Program-made: the position numbers and the translations under genes
NCBI GenBank assembly: GCA_039583345.1
Contig: JAZDSJ010000005.1
Coordinates: forward strand, 1-64,000
DNA length: 64,000 nucleotides
Source: Tectiglobus diatomicola
Lineage (GTDB): Bacteria; Pseudomonadota; Alphaproteobacteria; Rhizobiales; Hyphomicrobiaceae
Direction: 5' to 3'
The notes under the pieces: generated by a model
What the model was told of the DNA's origin: nothing
Database searches by the model: none
Seen by the model: only the letters and a program-made list of their open reading frames with translations
Part shown: piece by piece, positions 18,430-27,286 of the stretch
Layout of the letters: every line of letters begins with the position of its first letter
How positions within the stretch are numbered: the first letter of the stretch is position 1

Positions 18430-19430
18430 ACACAGCATTCAAAGTCACGAGTGTTTTTGTACTTAAGAAATTGTTATGGTTGTCATGTGTAATCAACATA
18501 ATCGTTATGTTATTATAGCTATAATTAGTGGTTGAATTTTACTTTTATTATAAAACATCCCTAATTTACATTTCGCTAACTTGACGTGTTAACCTGAGGT
18601 ATTTAGCAAAAAGTACTTTAATGACTATGCGTACTACGAAAATAATACTTATCACACTTCTTAACTGGGAAGTTATCATTAACGAAAACATTATCTGAAA
18701 TTGAGATATGAACGCGCAAGGCGGTGGAAAGTAACTTTAAGGAAATTTTTTAAGCCTGTACAATAACGAGCATCGTTTGAAATACATCTACCTTTATTTA
18801 AATCACACGCAACAATATAAATACGCTATAAATTTAATGTAATCTAAAAGAGCTAAAGCAAGCATGAAATATTTGTCATGCTCATAGCAATTCTTTAAAT
18901 TTGCAACAAGTTGTTAAGATGTGACATTGCGCTTATTATACATCTCGGGAATATATGCTTCCATATTTTAGTGTTCTAGGTTTATTGTATTTAATAATAC
19001 CATTTAGTGTGAATCTATTAATTGAAATGAATTGTGTATACCTCCATAAACTATGAGTTATTCAAATCAATTGTTTAAATCCTTGAAATTTTCAACTAAA
19101 AGCATGTCTCATATTTATTATGACTAGAAAAATTATAGTTAATGAGATCATTCAATGATTCAATCTTTAAAAGTTTTGTCTCATTTCTAAAAAATTCTAA
19201 CTTTACTTCATCAAATAACCTCAATTCTGTCTACTGTTAGAAACTGTGATGATTTTGTTAGTTAAAGTGTAGTAAACACTTTGAAAATTAAAGCATTACG
19301 AACTTCTAGTTTGATTAAACTTAAAAATTTAGTATTGCTTCCTTCTTAAAAAGCAAGGTGCTTAAATTGTGCCTCACCTAATTTGAAGTTGTAACAGGTT
19401 CTTGGCAATAAAATTGCCTTAAAAAAGGGT
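18430..19430. other. gene-free region
   Basis: About 1 kb of AT-rich sequence without a supported gene. Short open stretches near 18620-18700 do not exceed about 25 codons and resemble nothing I know. The photolyase promoter should be at the right edge. Confidence 0.5.
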
Positions 19431-19446
19431 TGGAGGTGAAGTTTCG

Positions 19447-21033
19447 ATGGATGTAGTTTGGTTTAAGCGTGATTTAAGAGTTGTTGATCACCTTCCTCTA
19501 ACTCAGGCTGCATTGCGTGGTCCTGTACTATCTTTAATAGTGATTGAACCAGAATGGTGGCGTCAACCAGATATGTCAGCTCGACAATTTGCTTTTTATC
19601 GGGAATGTGTTGCAGAACTTAGTTCTGATATTTCCAAGTTAGGTGCGCGCCTTATAATTCGAGTTGGCGATATCATAGATGTACTTAACGACATTTATGC
19701 CAAGACAGATATAACCAATTTGTGGTCACACGAAGAAACTGGTGGTGATTGGACATATCGCCGGGACATGAGAGTTTCAGAATGGTGTCAAAGTCATAGT
19801 GTTATGTGGACCGAATTTCGTCAGGATGGTGTTATTAGACGATTAAGAAATCGTGATGGTTGGTCCACTAAATGGAATAAGCTTATGGCTAAGGCGAAAA
19901 TGCCGTCGCCGGTTGATTTGATTCCGCCAAAAGGTGAAATTGAAAGTTCTAATCTACCAAGTGCAAATGATTTATGTTTAAATTATGACAATCCTCAATT
20001 ACGCCAGAAAGGCGGTCGTTCTCAGGCTTTGTCAACGTTATCTTCATTTCTCTATGAACGAGGTGAGTTATATCGCGCAGCAATGTCGAGCCCGATTACA
20101 GGTGAGCAGGCATGCTCGCGAGTGTCTCCTTATTTAGCATGGGGTGTTATATCTATGCGGGAAATTGCTCAAATGACTTGGAAACGACAAAGAGAGTTGA
20201 ACCATATTGGTGACAAAACGGTAAGTCAATGGCGCGGCTCACTTGCTTCGTTTACTGGACGTCTACATTGGCACTGCCATTTTATGCAAAAACTTGAAGA
20301 CGAGCCGAATTTAGAGTTCTGCAATATGCATCGTGCTTACGACGCATTACGAAGACCTAAAGAAATTAACACTGCCTACCTTAGTGCTTGGCAAAAAGGC
20401 GAAACAGGTTTGCCATTCGTAGACGCTTGTATGCGTTATTTGATAGCCACAGGCTGGTTAAACTTTCGTATGAGAGCTATGTTAATATCAACAGCGAGTT
20501 ACCATCTTTGGCTTCATTGGAGGCTTACTGGATTGCATTTAGCTCGTAAGTTTCTAGACTATGAAGCTGGTATACATTGGCCGCAAACACAAATGCAGTC
20601 TGGCACAACTGGTATAAACACAGTGAGGATATATAATCCTGTTAAACAAGGTTATGACCAAGATCCAGATGGTGTTTTTGTTCGACGTTGGGTCCCAGAA
20701 TTAGCAGCTATTAAAGGTGGTGCGATACATGAACCGTGGAGGTCATCTATAGCTGCAGATATTTTAGATAAAACTTACCCTCTACCAATTATTGATCATA
20801 TGGAAGCTGCTCGTGAAGCTCGTAAAAAAATATATGCTGCCCGAAAAAGTCCTGAATTTCAACAAATGGCTAGAGCTATTCAGACTAAACATGGCAGTCG
20901 AAAGAGTGGGATCCCAATAACAAAAAAGAAATTTAGTGCCCCAAAGAAATCAAAATTGAACACAATAATTGACGAACAATTGTCTATGCCGCTTGTATCA
21001 CTTGAAATAAAAAGTAGAACATCAGCTTCATGA
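19447..21033 (+). CDS. photolyase/cryptochrome family flavoprotein
   Basis: FAD-binding protein of the DNA photolyase/cryptochrome family (528 residues), which repairs UV pyrimidine dimers with light or senses light. The N-terminal antenna domain begins MDVVWFKRDLRVVDHLPL. The FAD domain shows GRLHWHCHFMQKLEDEP, ETGLPFVDACMRYLIATGWLNFRMR, LDYEAGIHWPQTQMQSGTTGIN and the closing RIYNPVKQGYDQDPDG. The WPQTQMQSGTTGIN version differs from the classical CPD photolyase W-Q-W-x-A-G-T-G motif and belongs to a subgroup often paired with DUF2256. A strong ribosome binding site (GGAGGTG) precedes the ATG. A lysine-rich C-terminal tail (about 480-510) follows the domain. It is translationally coupled to the DUF2256 gene. 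Confidence 0.88.
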   Translation: MDVVWFKRDLRVVDHLPLTQAALRGPVLSLIVIEPEWWRQPDMSARQFAFYRECVAELSSDISKLGARLIIRVGDIIDVLNDIYAKTDITNLWSHEETGGDWTYRRDMRVSEWCQSHSVMWTEFRQDGVIRRLRNRDGWSTKWNKLMAKAKMPSPVDLIPPKGEIESSNLPSANDLCLNYDNPQLRQKGGRSQALSTLSSFLYERGELYRAAMSSPITGEQACSRVSPYLAWGVISMREIAQMTWKRQRELNHIGDKTVSQWRGSLASFTGRLHWHCHFMQKLEDEPNLEFCNMHRAYDALRRPKEINTAYLSAWQKGETGLPFVDACMRYLIATGWLNFRMRAMLISTASYHLWLHWRLTGLHLARKFLDYEAGIHWPQTQMQSGTTGINTVRIYNPVKQGYDQDPDGVFVRRWVPELAAIKGGAIHEPWRSSIAADILDKTYPLPIIDHMEAAREARKKIYAARKSPEFQQMARAIQTKHGSRKSGIPITKKKFSAPKKSKLNTIIDEQLSMPLVSLEIKSRTSAS

Positions 21034-21188
21034 AAAATAGTAAAGGGGTTACTATTGAGAGACGTAACTTGCCTGTAAAAATATGTAAAACCTGCGGAAA
21101 GCCATTTAGTTGGCGAAAAAAGTGGGCGCAGACATGGAATAGTGTCCTATATTGCTCTGAGCGCTGTAAGCGAAATAAAAAACGGTAG
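21030..21188 (+). CDS. DUF2256 zinc-ribbon protein
   Basis: A 52-residue basic protein matching DUF2256: KICKTCGKPFSWRKKWAQTW followed by VLYCSERCKRNKKR. The four cysteines (19, 22, 42, 46) form a CxxC...CxxxC zinc-ribbon-like set. Its ATG overlaps the photolyase stop by 4 bases (ATGA), so the two are co-translated. The family frequently sits beside photolyase/cryptochrome genes, but its function is unknown to me; an accessory role in that photorepair or light-sensing system is inferred from the coupling. Confidence 0.88.
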   Translation: MKNSKGVTIERRNLPVKICKTCGKPFSWRKKWAQTWNSVLYCSERCKRNKKR

Positions 21189-21506
21189 CTTAAAAAATCT
21201 CTACATTGAGTGGTAGGACGAATTAATATAATTGTTACATATAAGTTACTTTTTAATCTAAATATTAACTGCCTTGTTAAAATTATGATCTTAGTATAAA
21301 AGTGATAATTATGTTAATAATTCAGAAAAATCTTAGTTTGGTGATACTGTACTAATTATAAATCAACTCTACGATAATTTCAAAAAATGTCTCTAATATG
21401 TATAATTATTAATGTTTTTATTTAAGATAGTACTTATCAAATAATAACATTAGGGTTGCATCAAGTTGTTTTCCAGCTTAGTATGTAGTCAAGTAAGTTG
21501 AATTCT
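21189..21506. other. intergenic region
   Basis: About 320 AT-rich bases between the DUF2256 gene and tRNA-Phe. No terminator or remnant is clear. Confidence 0.5.
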
Positions 21507-21582
21507 GCCCAGGTAGCTCAGTTGGTAGAGCATACGACTGAAAATCGTAGTGTCGGTGGTTCAATCCCACCCCTGGGCACCA
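21507..21582 (+). tRNA. tRNA-Phe (GAA)
   Basis: A 76-base cloverleaf with encoded CCA. Acceptor GCCCAGG pairs with CCTGGGC, the D arm is AGCTCAGTTGGTAGAGC, the anticodon loop CTGAAAA gives anticodon GAA (Phe), and the T arm carries GGTTCAATCC. All stems are intact and the discriminator base is A, as expected for Phe. Confidence 0.97.
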
Positions 21583-22233
21583 TTTTCTGATAAATAATGA
21601 ACCTCTTATTTTATATATATATTGCAGTCTAATTACCGGCGGCCTTTCCTGTATCTTTATTTATTAACCGAGCTTTTATTGACTTTAATTCAATGTTGAA
21701 TAGAGTAAGATTGAAATTCGTAAAAGATAGTTATTAATTAGTCTCTGAAATAATTTTCATAATCATTAGTTCAATTTTTGGCGCGTAGGGTTTATTGTAT
21801 ATTCTACTTTTAGTAGTAGTGATTAACTACATGCAGCTATACTATTTACGTCGAACATAAGAGTACCAACTATGTAACCCATAAGTACTCATGATATAGT
21901 TCAATTCATCTGTCACCACGTGGTTTTCAAATCAGATCTTTACAAGCTGGTGAATACGAGTTTTCTCTCTAGGTACATCATTATTTCGTTGTAGTACTAG
22001 AGATTACATGAAAGATAAAAAATAAGAGTTACAATTCATAAGCTTATACTAAGAATTCCGACGCCATTACACATGCTACCTGAAAGATTAGGCAGGAGCT
22101 TCTTAAGTAAGGTTGCGATACTAAATTTTTAGTCATATTACGCATCAATCATTAAAAGTATTTGTAATGGCTTAAGACTTAATATCGACGCTACAATATT
22201 TACCACTGACATTGATCTGAGTACACCGTACTA
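21583..22233. other. gene-free region downstream of tRNA-Phe
   Basis: About 650 bases with no supported gene. A plus-strand stretch around 21915-21985 reads LSPRGFQIRSLQAGEYEFSL before a stop. It is protein-like but short, and I cannot name it; it may be a remnant. Confidence 0.3.
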
Positions 22234-22257
22234 AGGACCAGCTTCTCAGCTAGTCCT
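22234..22257. other. imperfect hairpin 3' of icd
   Basis: AGGACCAGCT and AGCTAGTCCT pair over 10 positions with one mismatch around a 4-base loop. It lies about 65 bases beyond the icd stop codon on the icd-sense strand. No T-run follows, so it may stabilise the mRNA end rather than terminate transcription. Confidence 0.4.
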
Positions 22258-22320
22258 AGAATTTACGGGAATATCACTTTAACTTCTAAGATACAGAACT
22301 GATATCAATTTTCATGTCTG

Positions 22321-23541
22321 CTAGTTAGCTCTTGTCATCGCCAATTGCAGGTTTTCGTTTATTTTATCTAGAAATCCCATAGTTGTAAGCCAACCTTGAT
22401 TTGGGCCTACTAACAAAGCAAGATCTTTAGTCATAAATCCTCTCTCTACAGTGTCAACGCAGACCGTTTCGATTGTCTCAGCAAACTTTAACAGTTCAGA
22501 ATTATCATCTAACTTTGCACGGTGTTTAAGAGCACGTGACCATGCAAATATAGAAGCTATAGGATTAGTTGAAGTTTCCTCACCTTGCTGATGAGCGCGG
22601 TAATGACGCGTTACTGTTCCGTGAGCTGCTTCAGCTTCTACAGTTTTGCCATCTGGTGTCATTAGAACTGATGTCATTAGGCCAAGGGATCCAAAGCCTT
22701 GTGCTACAGTATCTGATTGTACATCACCATCGTAATTTTTACAGGCCCAAATATAGCCTCCGCTCCATTTTAGTGAGCAGGCGACCATGTCGTCAATCAG
22801 GCGATGCTGATAGGTAATACCTGCTGACGCGAATTTATCGGCAAATTCGCTTTCAAAGACCTCTTGAAACAATTCTTTGAAACGACCGTCATACTGCTTA
22901 AGGATAGTGTTTTTAGTTGAAAGGTACACAGCATAGCCACGAGATAGGCCATAGTTCATGGAAGCGCGGGCAAAGTCTCGAATAGATTCATCAAGATTAT
23001 ACATTGCCATGGTTATGCCGGGGGCTGGTGCATTGAATACCTCACGTTCAATCACCTGGCCGTCCACACCCTCGAATTTTAACGTCAGCTTACCTGCAGT
23101 TGGAAACTTAAAATCCGTTGCACGATATTGATCGCCAAATGCGTGACGACCTACAACAATTGGTTGAGTCCATCCAGGGACAAGGCGTGGTACGTTACGG
23201 CAGATGATTGGCTCGCGAAAAATCACACCACCAATGATGTTGCGAATTGTACCGTTGGGAGAACGCCACATTTCTTTGAGGCCAAATTCTGCGACTCTCT
23301 GTTCATCAGGTGTGATTGTAGCACATTTGACACCTACACCATGAAGTTTGATTGCTTCTGCAGCATCGATAGTTATTTGATCATTAGTACGATCTCGTTC
23401 TTTTATTCCAAGATCGTAGTATTCTAAATTCAGACTAAGGTATGGGTGAATTAGTTTGTCCTTGATGAATTGCCAAATAATTCTTGTCATTTCATCGCCA
23501 TCAAGTTCTACGATAGTTCCTGACACTTTAATTTTAGACAT
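22321..23541 (-). CDS. icd: isocitrate dehydrogenase, NADP-dependent
   Basis: TCA-cycle enzyme (406 residues) converting isocitrate to 2-oxoglutarate with NADPH formation. It belongs to the eukaryote-like/alphaproteobacterial subfamily: the start reads MSKIKVSGTIVELDGDEMTRIIW. Further landmarks are KCATITPDEQRV, the phosphate-binding SPNGTIRNIIGG, and the C-terminal coenzyme site EAAHGTVTRHYRAHQQGEETSTNPIASIFAW. The open frame extends 43 residues upstream, but that part is not conserved in IDH; I start at 23541, where the length is normal and GGAG lies upstream. The gene is alone. Confidence 0.95.
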   Translation of the reverse strand: MSKIKVSGTIVELDGDEMTRIIWQFIKDKLIHPYLSLNLEYYDLGIKERDRTNDQITIDAAEAIKLHGVGVKCATITPDEQRVAEFGLKEMWRSPNGTIRNIIGGVIFREPIICRNVPRLVPGWTQPIVVGRHAFGDQYRATDFKFPTAGKLTLKFEGVDGQVIEREVFNAPAPGITMAMYNLDESIRDFARASMNYGLSRGYAVYLSTKNTILKQYDGRFKELFQEVFESEFADKFASAGITYQHRLIDDMVACSLKWSGGYIWACKNYDGDVQSDTVAQGFGSLGLMTSVLMTPDGKTVEAEAAHGTVTRHYRAHQQGEETSTNPIASIFAWSRALKHRAKLDDNSELLKFAETIETVCVDTVERGFMTKDLALLVGPNQGWLTTMGFLDKINENLQLAMTRAN

Positions 23542-24370
23542 TGATTTATTACTCCACGTGGCTTTTTGATACTCCACTGTGGCAAGGGTTTTGCCCATCT
23601 GTCTATACTTTGTTATAGTAGTTAGGTTGGACATCTTGACATCTTGCATGTGCGAAATGGTTTGTCGCATGTATTTTGATGATAAATATTGCTGGAGCAG
23701 TGATTTTTGGTTCTAATAACTAGTAAGATTAATAATTTCTTTAAACTTATTATTGTGTCTTATACATTAATGGCAGCATAAAACTGTAACTCACACATAT
23801 TACTTTTTCACATTACGCTCTAACTCACATTAAAGAGTATACTCACAGTAGTTGCTTTGCTGTGGGTGATTTCACACCTAAAAAGTGTAAAAAACTAAGA
23901 AGTTTATGCTTCATATTGCTAATATTATTGTTGTACTCCGCTATTAAAACAAAAAAATCAATATGATTTTACCACTAAAAAGTCGATGTGAGTTGTTTTC
24001 ATGTTATATAAATGCTAATAGGTTTATTCTTTGTTATATCACAGAATCTACATTATGAGTTAATCAAATGATGTGAATTTTATATGGTTTAAACCTTAAT
24101 ACATATTAGTACGTTTTTTTCTTATGCCACTTAAACACGAGATATGAAGTTGTAGCCTCAGAATATGAATAATAATCAGTTGTTGTGTGGAAGTATCATT
24201 CAAAGTTTAAATGGAACATTTTGAAACGCTTATACAATCTGAGTATTTTAGAGATAATAATCTTTTAACTAAAACGAATAGTTTTTAGGTAGTCCCTTGG
24301 ACCCTTGAATAGTAGCATGAGCAACTTATGCCTTTGATCCAGGGCTTGTTGTATTTTTCAGGAACATGCT
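23542..24370. other. gene-free divergent region icd / trmJ-like gene
   Basis: About 830 AT-rich bases with dense stop codons. It should hold the two divergent promoters. I identify no remnant, hairpin terminator or RNA gene. Confidence 0.5.
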
Positions 24371-25630
24371 GTGTTACAATCAAGACAAATAATTTTTGCC
24401 TCAAACGGACAACCAGTATTAAAAGACACTGACATCTCCGTTGCCGAAATAGTACGGGAGGTACACGAAGATGGCCCAGATGCGTTGCAAAAAGGTGAAG
24501 TTATTGCTTTTAAATTCAAACGCGATCAACTTTTAAGTTTGTTAGTGTACTGTGCCGAGCAGCGTTGTGTTGAAGCGGAATTGGTGTGTAATGGCTGTAG
24601 TCTACACTCGCATTATGCTGGCATAAGATCGGTGGATGATTGGATTAAACAATATAAACGTGTCATAATAAATAAAAGTGGACTTATAATTGATAGTATA
24701 GGTGATGGTACGAAATATGTTGCTAGTTTAGATTGGCTTCATAATAATTGGATGGGGGAGGATTATTGGTTTTGGGCTCGCCGTGTTTTGCGCAAACTAC
24801 GCTACGGTGCGCGGCAAGTCGACAATTTGATTAGGAAGGACATAGATGGTAACGAAACGCCGGCAATAATTGTTGTAGAACCACAAATTCCGGAAAATGT
24901 TGGTATGGTTGCACGAGCTATGGGAAACTTCGGTTTAGACGACCTGCGAGTTGTTAAACCGCGTTATAAATGGCCCAGTGAAAAGGCGCGTGCAGTAGCC
25001 TCGGGTGCAGCATCAATTATTGACAATGCAAAGCTTTACTCTAACCTAAGTAGTAGTACAAGCGAGTTAAATTGGGTGGTTGCTACCACAGCTCGCCAAC
25101 GTGATTTGCGCAAAACAATAATGACGCCGCAAGAAGCTGCTTATAATTTAAGCGTGCGTGTTTCTCGTAAAGAGAAATGTGGCATATTGTTTGGTAGAGA
25201 ACGTTCAGGTCTCGAGACAGATGAAGTCGCACGCGCTGATGCCATAGTTGTAATTCCTGTGAATAGCCTTTTTGCTTCCCTTAATCTTGCACAGTCCGTA
25301 CTACTTATCGGATATGAATGGATTAAAGCACATGGTACAGGTACATTGGGACGTATAACAACACACGAACGTCCGGTTGAGACAGGTATGAATTTCGGAT
25401 CTAGCCGGCCTGCAACTAAATCCGAATTATCAGGTTTGGTTGAACACCTTGAAAGCGAACTTAATAAGAATGGTTTTTTTAATCCGCCCCATCGTCGCCG
25501 TGTTGTTCTGAGAAATATTTGGACGATGTTATCGCGCATGAATGCAACAGATCAAGAAATCCGTACTATGCGCGGTATAGTCGCTACGTTAGCACGGAAC
25601 GAGCGGTCTATTGAAACGAAACAAGGCTGA
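24371..25630 (+). CDS. TrmJ-like tRNA ribose methyltransferase with N-terminal extension
   Basis: SPOUT-class RNA methyltransferase (419 residues from a GTG start). Residues about 155-400 match TrmJ, which 2'-O-methylates position 32 of tRNAs: VVEPQIPENVGMVARAMGNFGLDDLRVV, then GILFGRERSGLETDEVARAD and SLFASLNLAQSVLLIGYEW, which build the trefoil-knot SAM site. A helical tail (LSGLVEHLESEL, IWTMLSRMNATDQEIRTMRGI) is typical of TrmJ dimers. The first ~150 residues are extra: PVLKDTDISVAEIVREV followed by a helical stretch resembles DUF433, then a segment with LHNNWMGEDYWFWARRVLRKLRYG. A stop lies 36 bases upstream of the GTG, and no ATG start is available before it. Confidence 0.82.
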   Translation: MLQSRQIIFASNGQPVLKDTDISVAEIVREVHEDGPDALQKGEVIAFKFKRDQLLSLLVYCAEQRCVEAELVCNGCSLHSHYAGIRSVDDWIKQYKRVIINKSGLIIDSIGDGTKYVASLDWLHNNWMGEDYWFWARRVLRKLRYGARQVDNLIRKDIDGNETPAIIVVEPQIPENVGMVARAMGNFGLDDLRVVKPRYKWPSEKARAVASGAASIIDNAKLYSNLSSSTSELNWVVATTARQRDLRKTIMTPQEAAYNLSVRVSRKEKCGILFGRERSGLETDEVARADAIVVIPVNSLFASLNLAQSVLLIGYEWIKAHGTGTLGRITTHERPVETGMNFGSSRPATKSELSGLVEHLESELNKNGFFNPPHRRRVVLRNIWTMLSRMNATDQEIRTMRGIVATLARNERSIETKQG

Positions 25631-25751
25631 AGTTTAATGATTATACCTACTTTAGGTTAGGCACGACGTAGTTTGTCATAAGTTATGGACAATGCGACAT
25701 ATAATATCCAAAGTTATCGTTTTGTACGAGATGAACAGGGGCATGAACACT

Positions 25752-26327
25752 ATGCGCGAACTTAATATAGCGTTAACTATAGGTAGTCTGTTTATATTTT
25801 TCAAATTTGCTGGACACACTGCGGTTAATGCACAGAATCAACTAAGCGATCGTTCGGTGCAAACGATTATGGATTATGCGTGGGTTTACACGCCTGATAA
25901 GTTTACTCCGCCAAACGGCAAAGCGATATTTATAGATAAGAAGAAACGTGATGCTATGACCGTTCCCTTAGCCAAAGGGAGAGAGGTTGTCATGTCAGCA
26001 CGTTTATCTGCCCATGCGCAGATTTGTGATTTGTCAGAAGATCAGATTAAGAACTATCGTTCTCTGATGCTTCGTGAGACACTTTCTAGAAAATGGTCAC
26101 CGCAGCAACTTGTTTACATTAACCAGCTGCATCTAACCACGGTGATGATGTTGGTTGGCAAGCTTGAGGTTAAAGAGAAGAATAACGGTAAAGAGGTTAT
26201 AGTGAAAGAAGGACCTGCTGTAATGAAAACCTGCACAGATGAGCAAAGGAAAAAAATTAAGGAGCTTGTTGCAAACTATGTTTCAACAGGCCCAGAATTA
26301 AAAAAGTCCGTTGGAACTAGTAATTAA
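25752..26327 (+). CDS. secreted protein of unknown function
   Basis: A 191-residue protein with a probable signal peptide (MRELNIALTIGSLFIFFKF...AVNA). The mature part starts near QNQLSDRSVQTIMDYAWVYTPDKFTPPNGK and contains LAKGREVVMSARLSAHAQICDLSEDQIKNYRSLMLRE (a conserved-looking cysteine) and a second cysteine in VMKTCTDEQRKKIKELV. I believe similar secreted hypothetical proteins occur in Rhodospirillales, but I know no function. The frame is open from 25692 with other ATGs at 25731 and 25743; I choose 25752 because AGGGG lies about 10 bases upstream and the signal peptide is then compact. It lies 121 bases after the TrmJ-like gene and just before the rpsD promoter. Confidence 0.65.
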   Translation: MRELNIALTIGSLFIFFKFAGHTAVNAQNQLSDRSVQTIMDYAWVYTPDKFTPPNGKAIFIDKKKRDAMTVPLAKGREVVMSARLSAHAQICDLSEDQIKNYRSLMLRETLSRKWSPQQLVYINQLHLTTVMMLVGKLEVKEKNNGKEVIVKEGPAVMKTCTDEQRKKIKELVANYVSTGPELKKSVGTSN

Positions 26328-26351
26328 AAATCAATATTTACATAACATCGT

Positions 26352-26379
26352 CTTGTTGACGAGATCAGCATAGTATAAT
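26352..26379 (+). promoter_or_regulatory. candidate rpsD promoter
   Basis: CTTGTT at 26352-26357 and TATAAT at 26374-26379 are separated by 16 bases, a good sigma-70-type pair. The start site would fall near 26386, just ahead of the structured leader. Confidence 0.5.
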
Positions 26380-26390
26380 ATTATATTAAA

Positions 26391-26487
26391 AGCGCGCCTG
26401 TGGTTACTAAAGCAAATGTGACCTGTCAGCTTTTAACAGCAGAGGAAGGGGCGCTCCATTTGTGTAGTTGGAACATGGAGTGCTATA
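26391..26487 (+). promoter_or_regulatory. structured rpsD mRNA leader with mutually exclusive helices
   Basis: Helix A pairs 26391-26399 (AGCGCGCCT) with 26447-26455 (AGGGGCGCT), with one mismatch. It encloses a small hairpin, GGTTAC 26402-26407 with GTGACC 26418-26423. Helix B pairs 26451-26459 (GCGCTCCAT) with 26475-26483 (ATGGAGTGC), 9 bp with one G-U pair, and buries the rpsD Shine-Dalgarno TGGAG. The two helices share 26451-26455 and so exclude each other. This suggests translational control, perhaps by S4 itself, which is an autogenous regulator in other bacteria. Pairings are seen; regulation is inferred. Confidence 0.5.
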
Positions 26488-27105
26488 ATGACTAAGCGAA
26501 TACGTGCTAAACACAAAATAGATCGCCGCATGGGTGAAAACATTTGGGGACGCCCTAAAAGTCCAGTTAACAAACGGGAAAGTCGTCCTGGCCAACATGG
26601 CGAACGTCGTGGTAGTAAACTCTCAGACTTTGGGCAGCAGTTAAGAGCTAAGCAAAAATTAAAAGGATATTATGGTAACATAAATGAAAGACACTTTAGA
26701 AGGCTTTATACTGAAGCTGATCGTTTGAAAGGCTCAACCTCCGAGCATTTGATAGGTCTTCTTGAACGTCGATTAGATACCATAGTATATCGTGCCAAGT
26801 TTACTCCTACAGTCTTTGCTTCCCGACAATTTGTATCGCATGGCCACGTAATGGTTAACAAGAGGCGTGTGAATATACCAAGTTATCGTTGTCGCATTGG
26901 GGATATCATTGAGATTAGAGAGAAATCTAAGAACATTCCTTTCATAGTCGAGTCCATCCAAAGTCCTGAGCGCGACACTCCAGATTACCTCGAGGTTGAC
27001 AATACAAAATTGACTGTTGTGTTTCAAAGAATACCGGTTCTTTCTGACGTTCCGTTTCCTGTTGTAATGGAACCTAACTTAGTTGTTGAATTCTATTCTC
27101 GTTAA
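26488..27105 (+). CDS. rpsD: 30S ribosomal protein S4
   Basis: Primary 16S rRNA-binding protein of the small subunit (205 residues, normal length). The N-terminal domain reads KRIRAKHKIDRRMGENIWG and ESRPGQHGERRGSKLSDFGQQLRAKQKLKGYYG. The S4 RNA-binding domain, at about 94-155, contains LERRLDTIVYRAKF, ASRQFVSHGHVMVNKRRVNIPSYRCRIGDIIEI. The C-terminus VPFPVVMEPNLVVEFYSR is typical. The N-terminal zinc cysteines of some S4 forms are absent, as is common in alphaproteobacteria. TGGAG 7 bases upstream sets the start and is part of a stable hairpin. Confidence 0.98.
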   Translation: MTKRIRAKHKIDRRMGENIWGRPKSPVNKRESRPGQHGERRGSKLSDFGQQLRAKQKLKGYYGNINERHFRRLYTEADRLKGSTSEHLIGLLERRLDTIVYRAKFTPTVFASRQFVSHGHVMVNKRRVNIPSYRCRIGDIIEIREKSKNIPFIVESIQSPERDTPDYLEVDNTKLTVVFQRIPVLSDVPFPVVMEPNLVVEFYSR

Positions 27106-27286
27106 ACTTAGTTTAATTGTAATTTTTGTATCTGAAGTTATTTATTTACATAATTTTGAATAATTTATTAAATTTATAGCATTTTACAACATTTTCATTA
27201 TAGAATTTTGGTTATTCTTAGGGTAAGTATCTCGCATTTTTTTGCTGAATTGTGTTCGTTTCGTAGCTTTGAGTTTGCGGTCAGTT

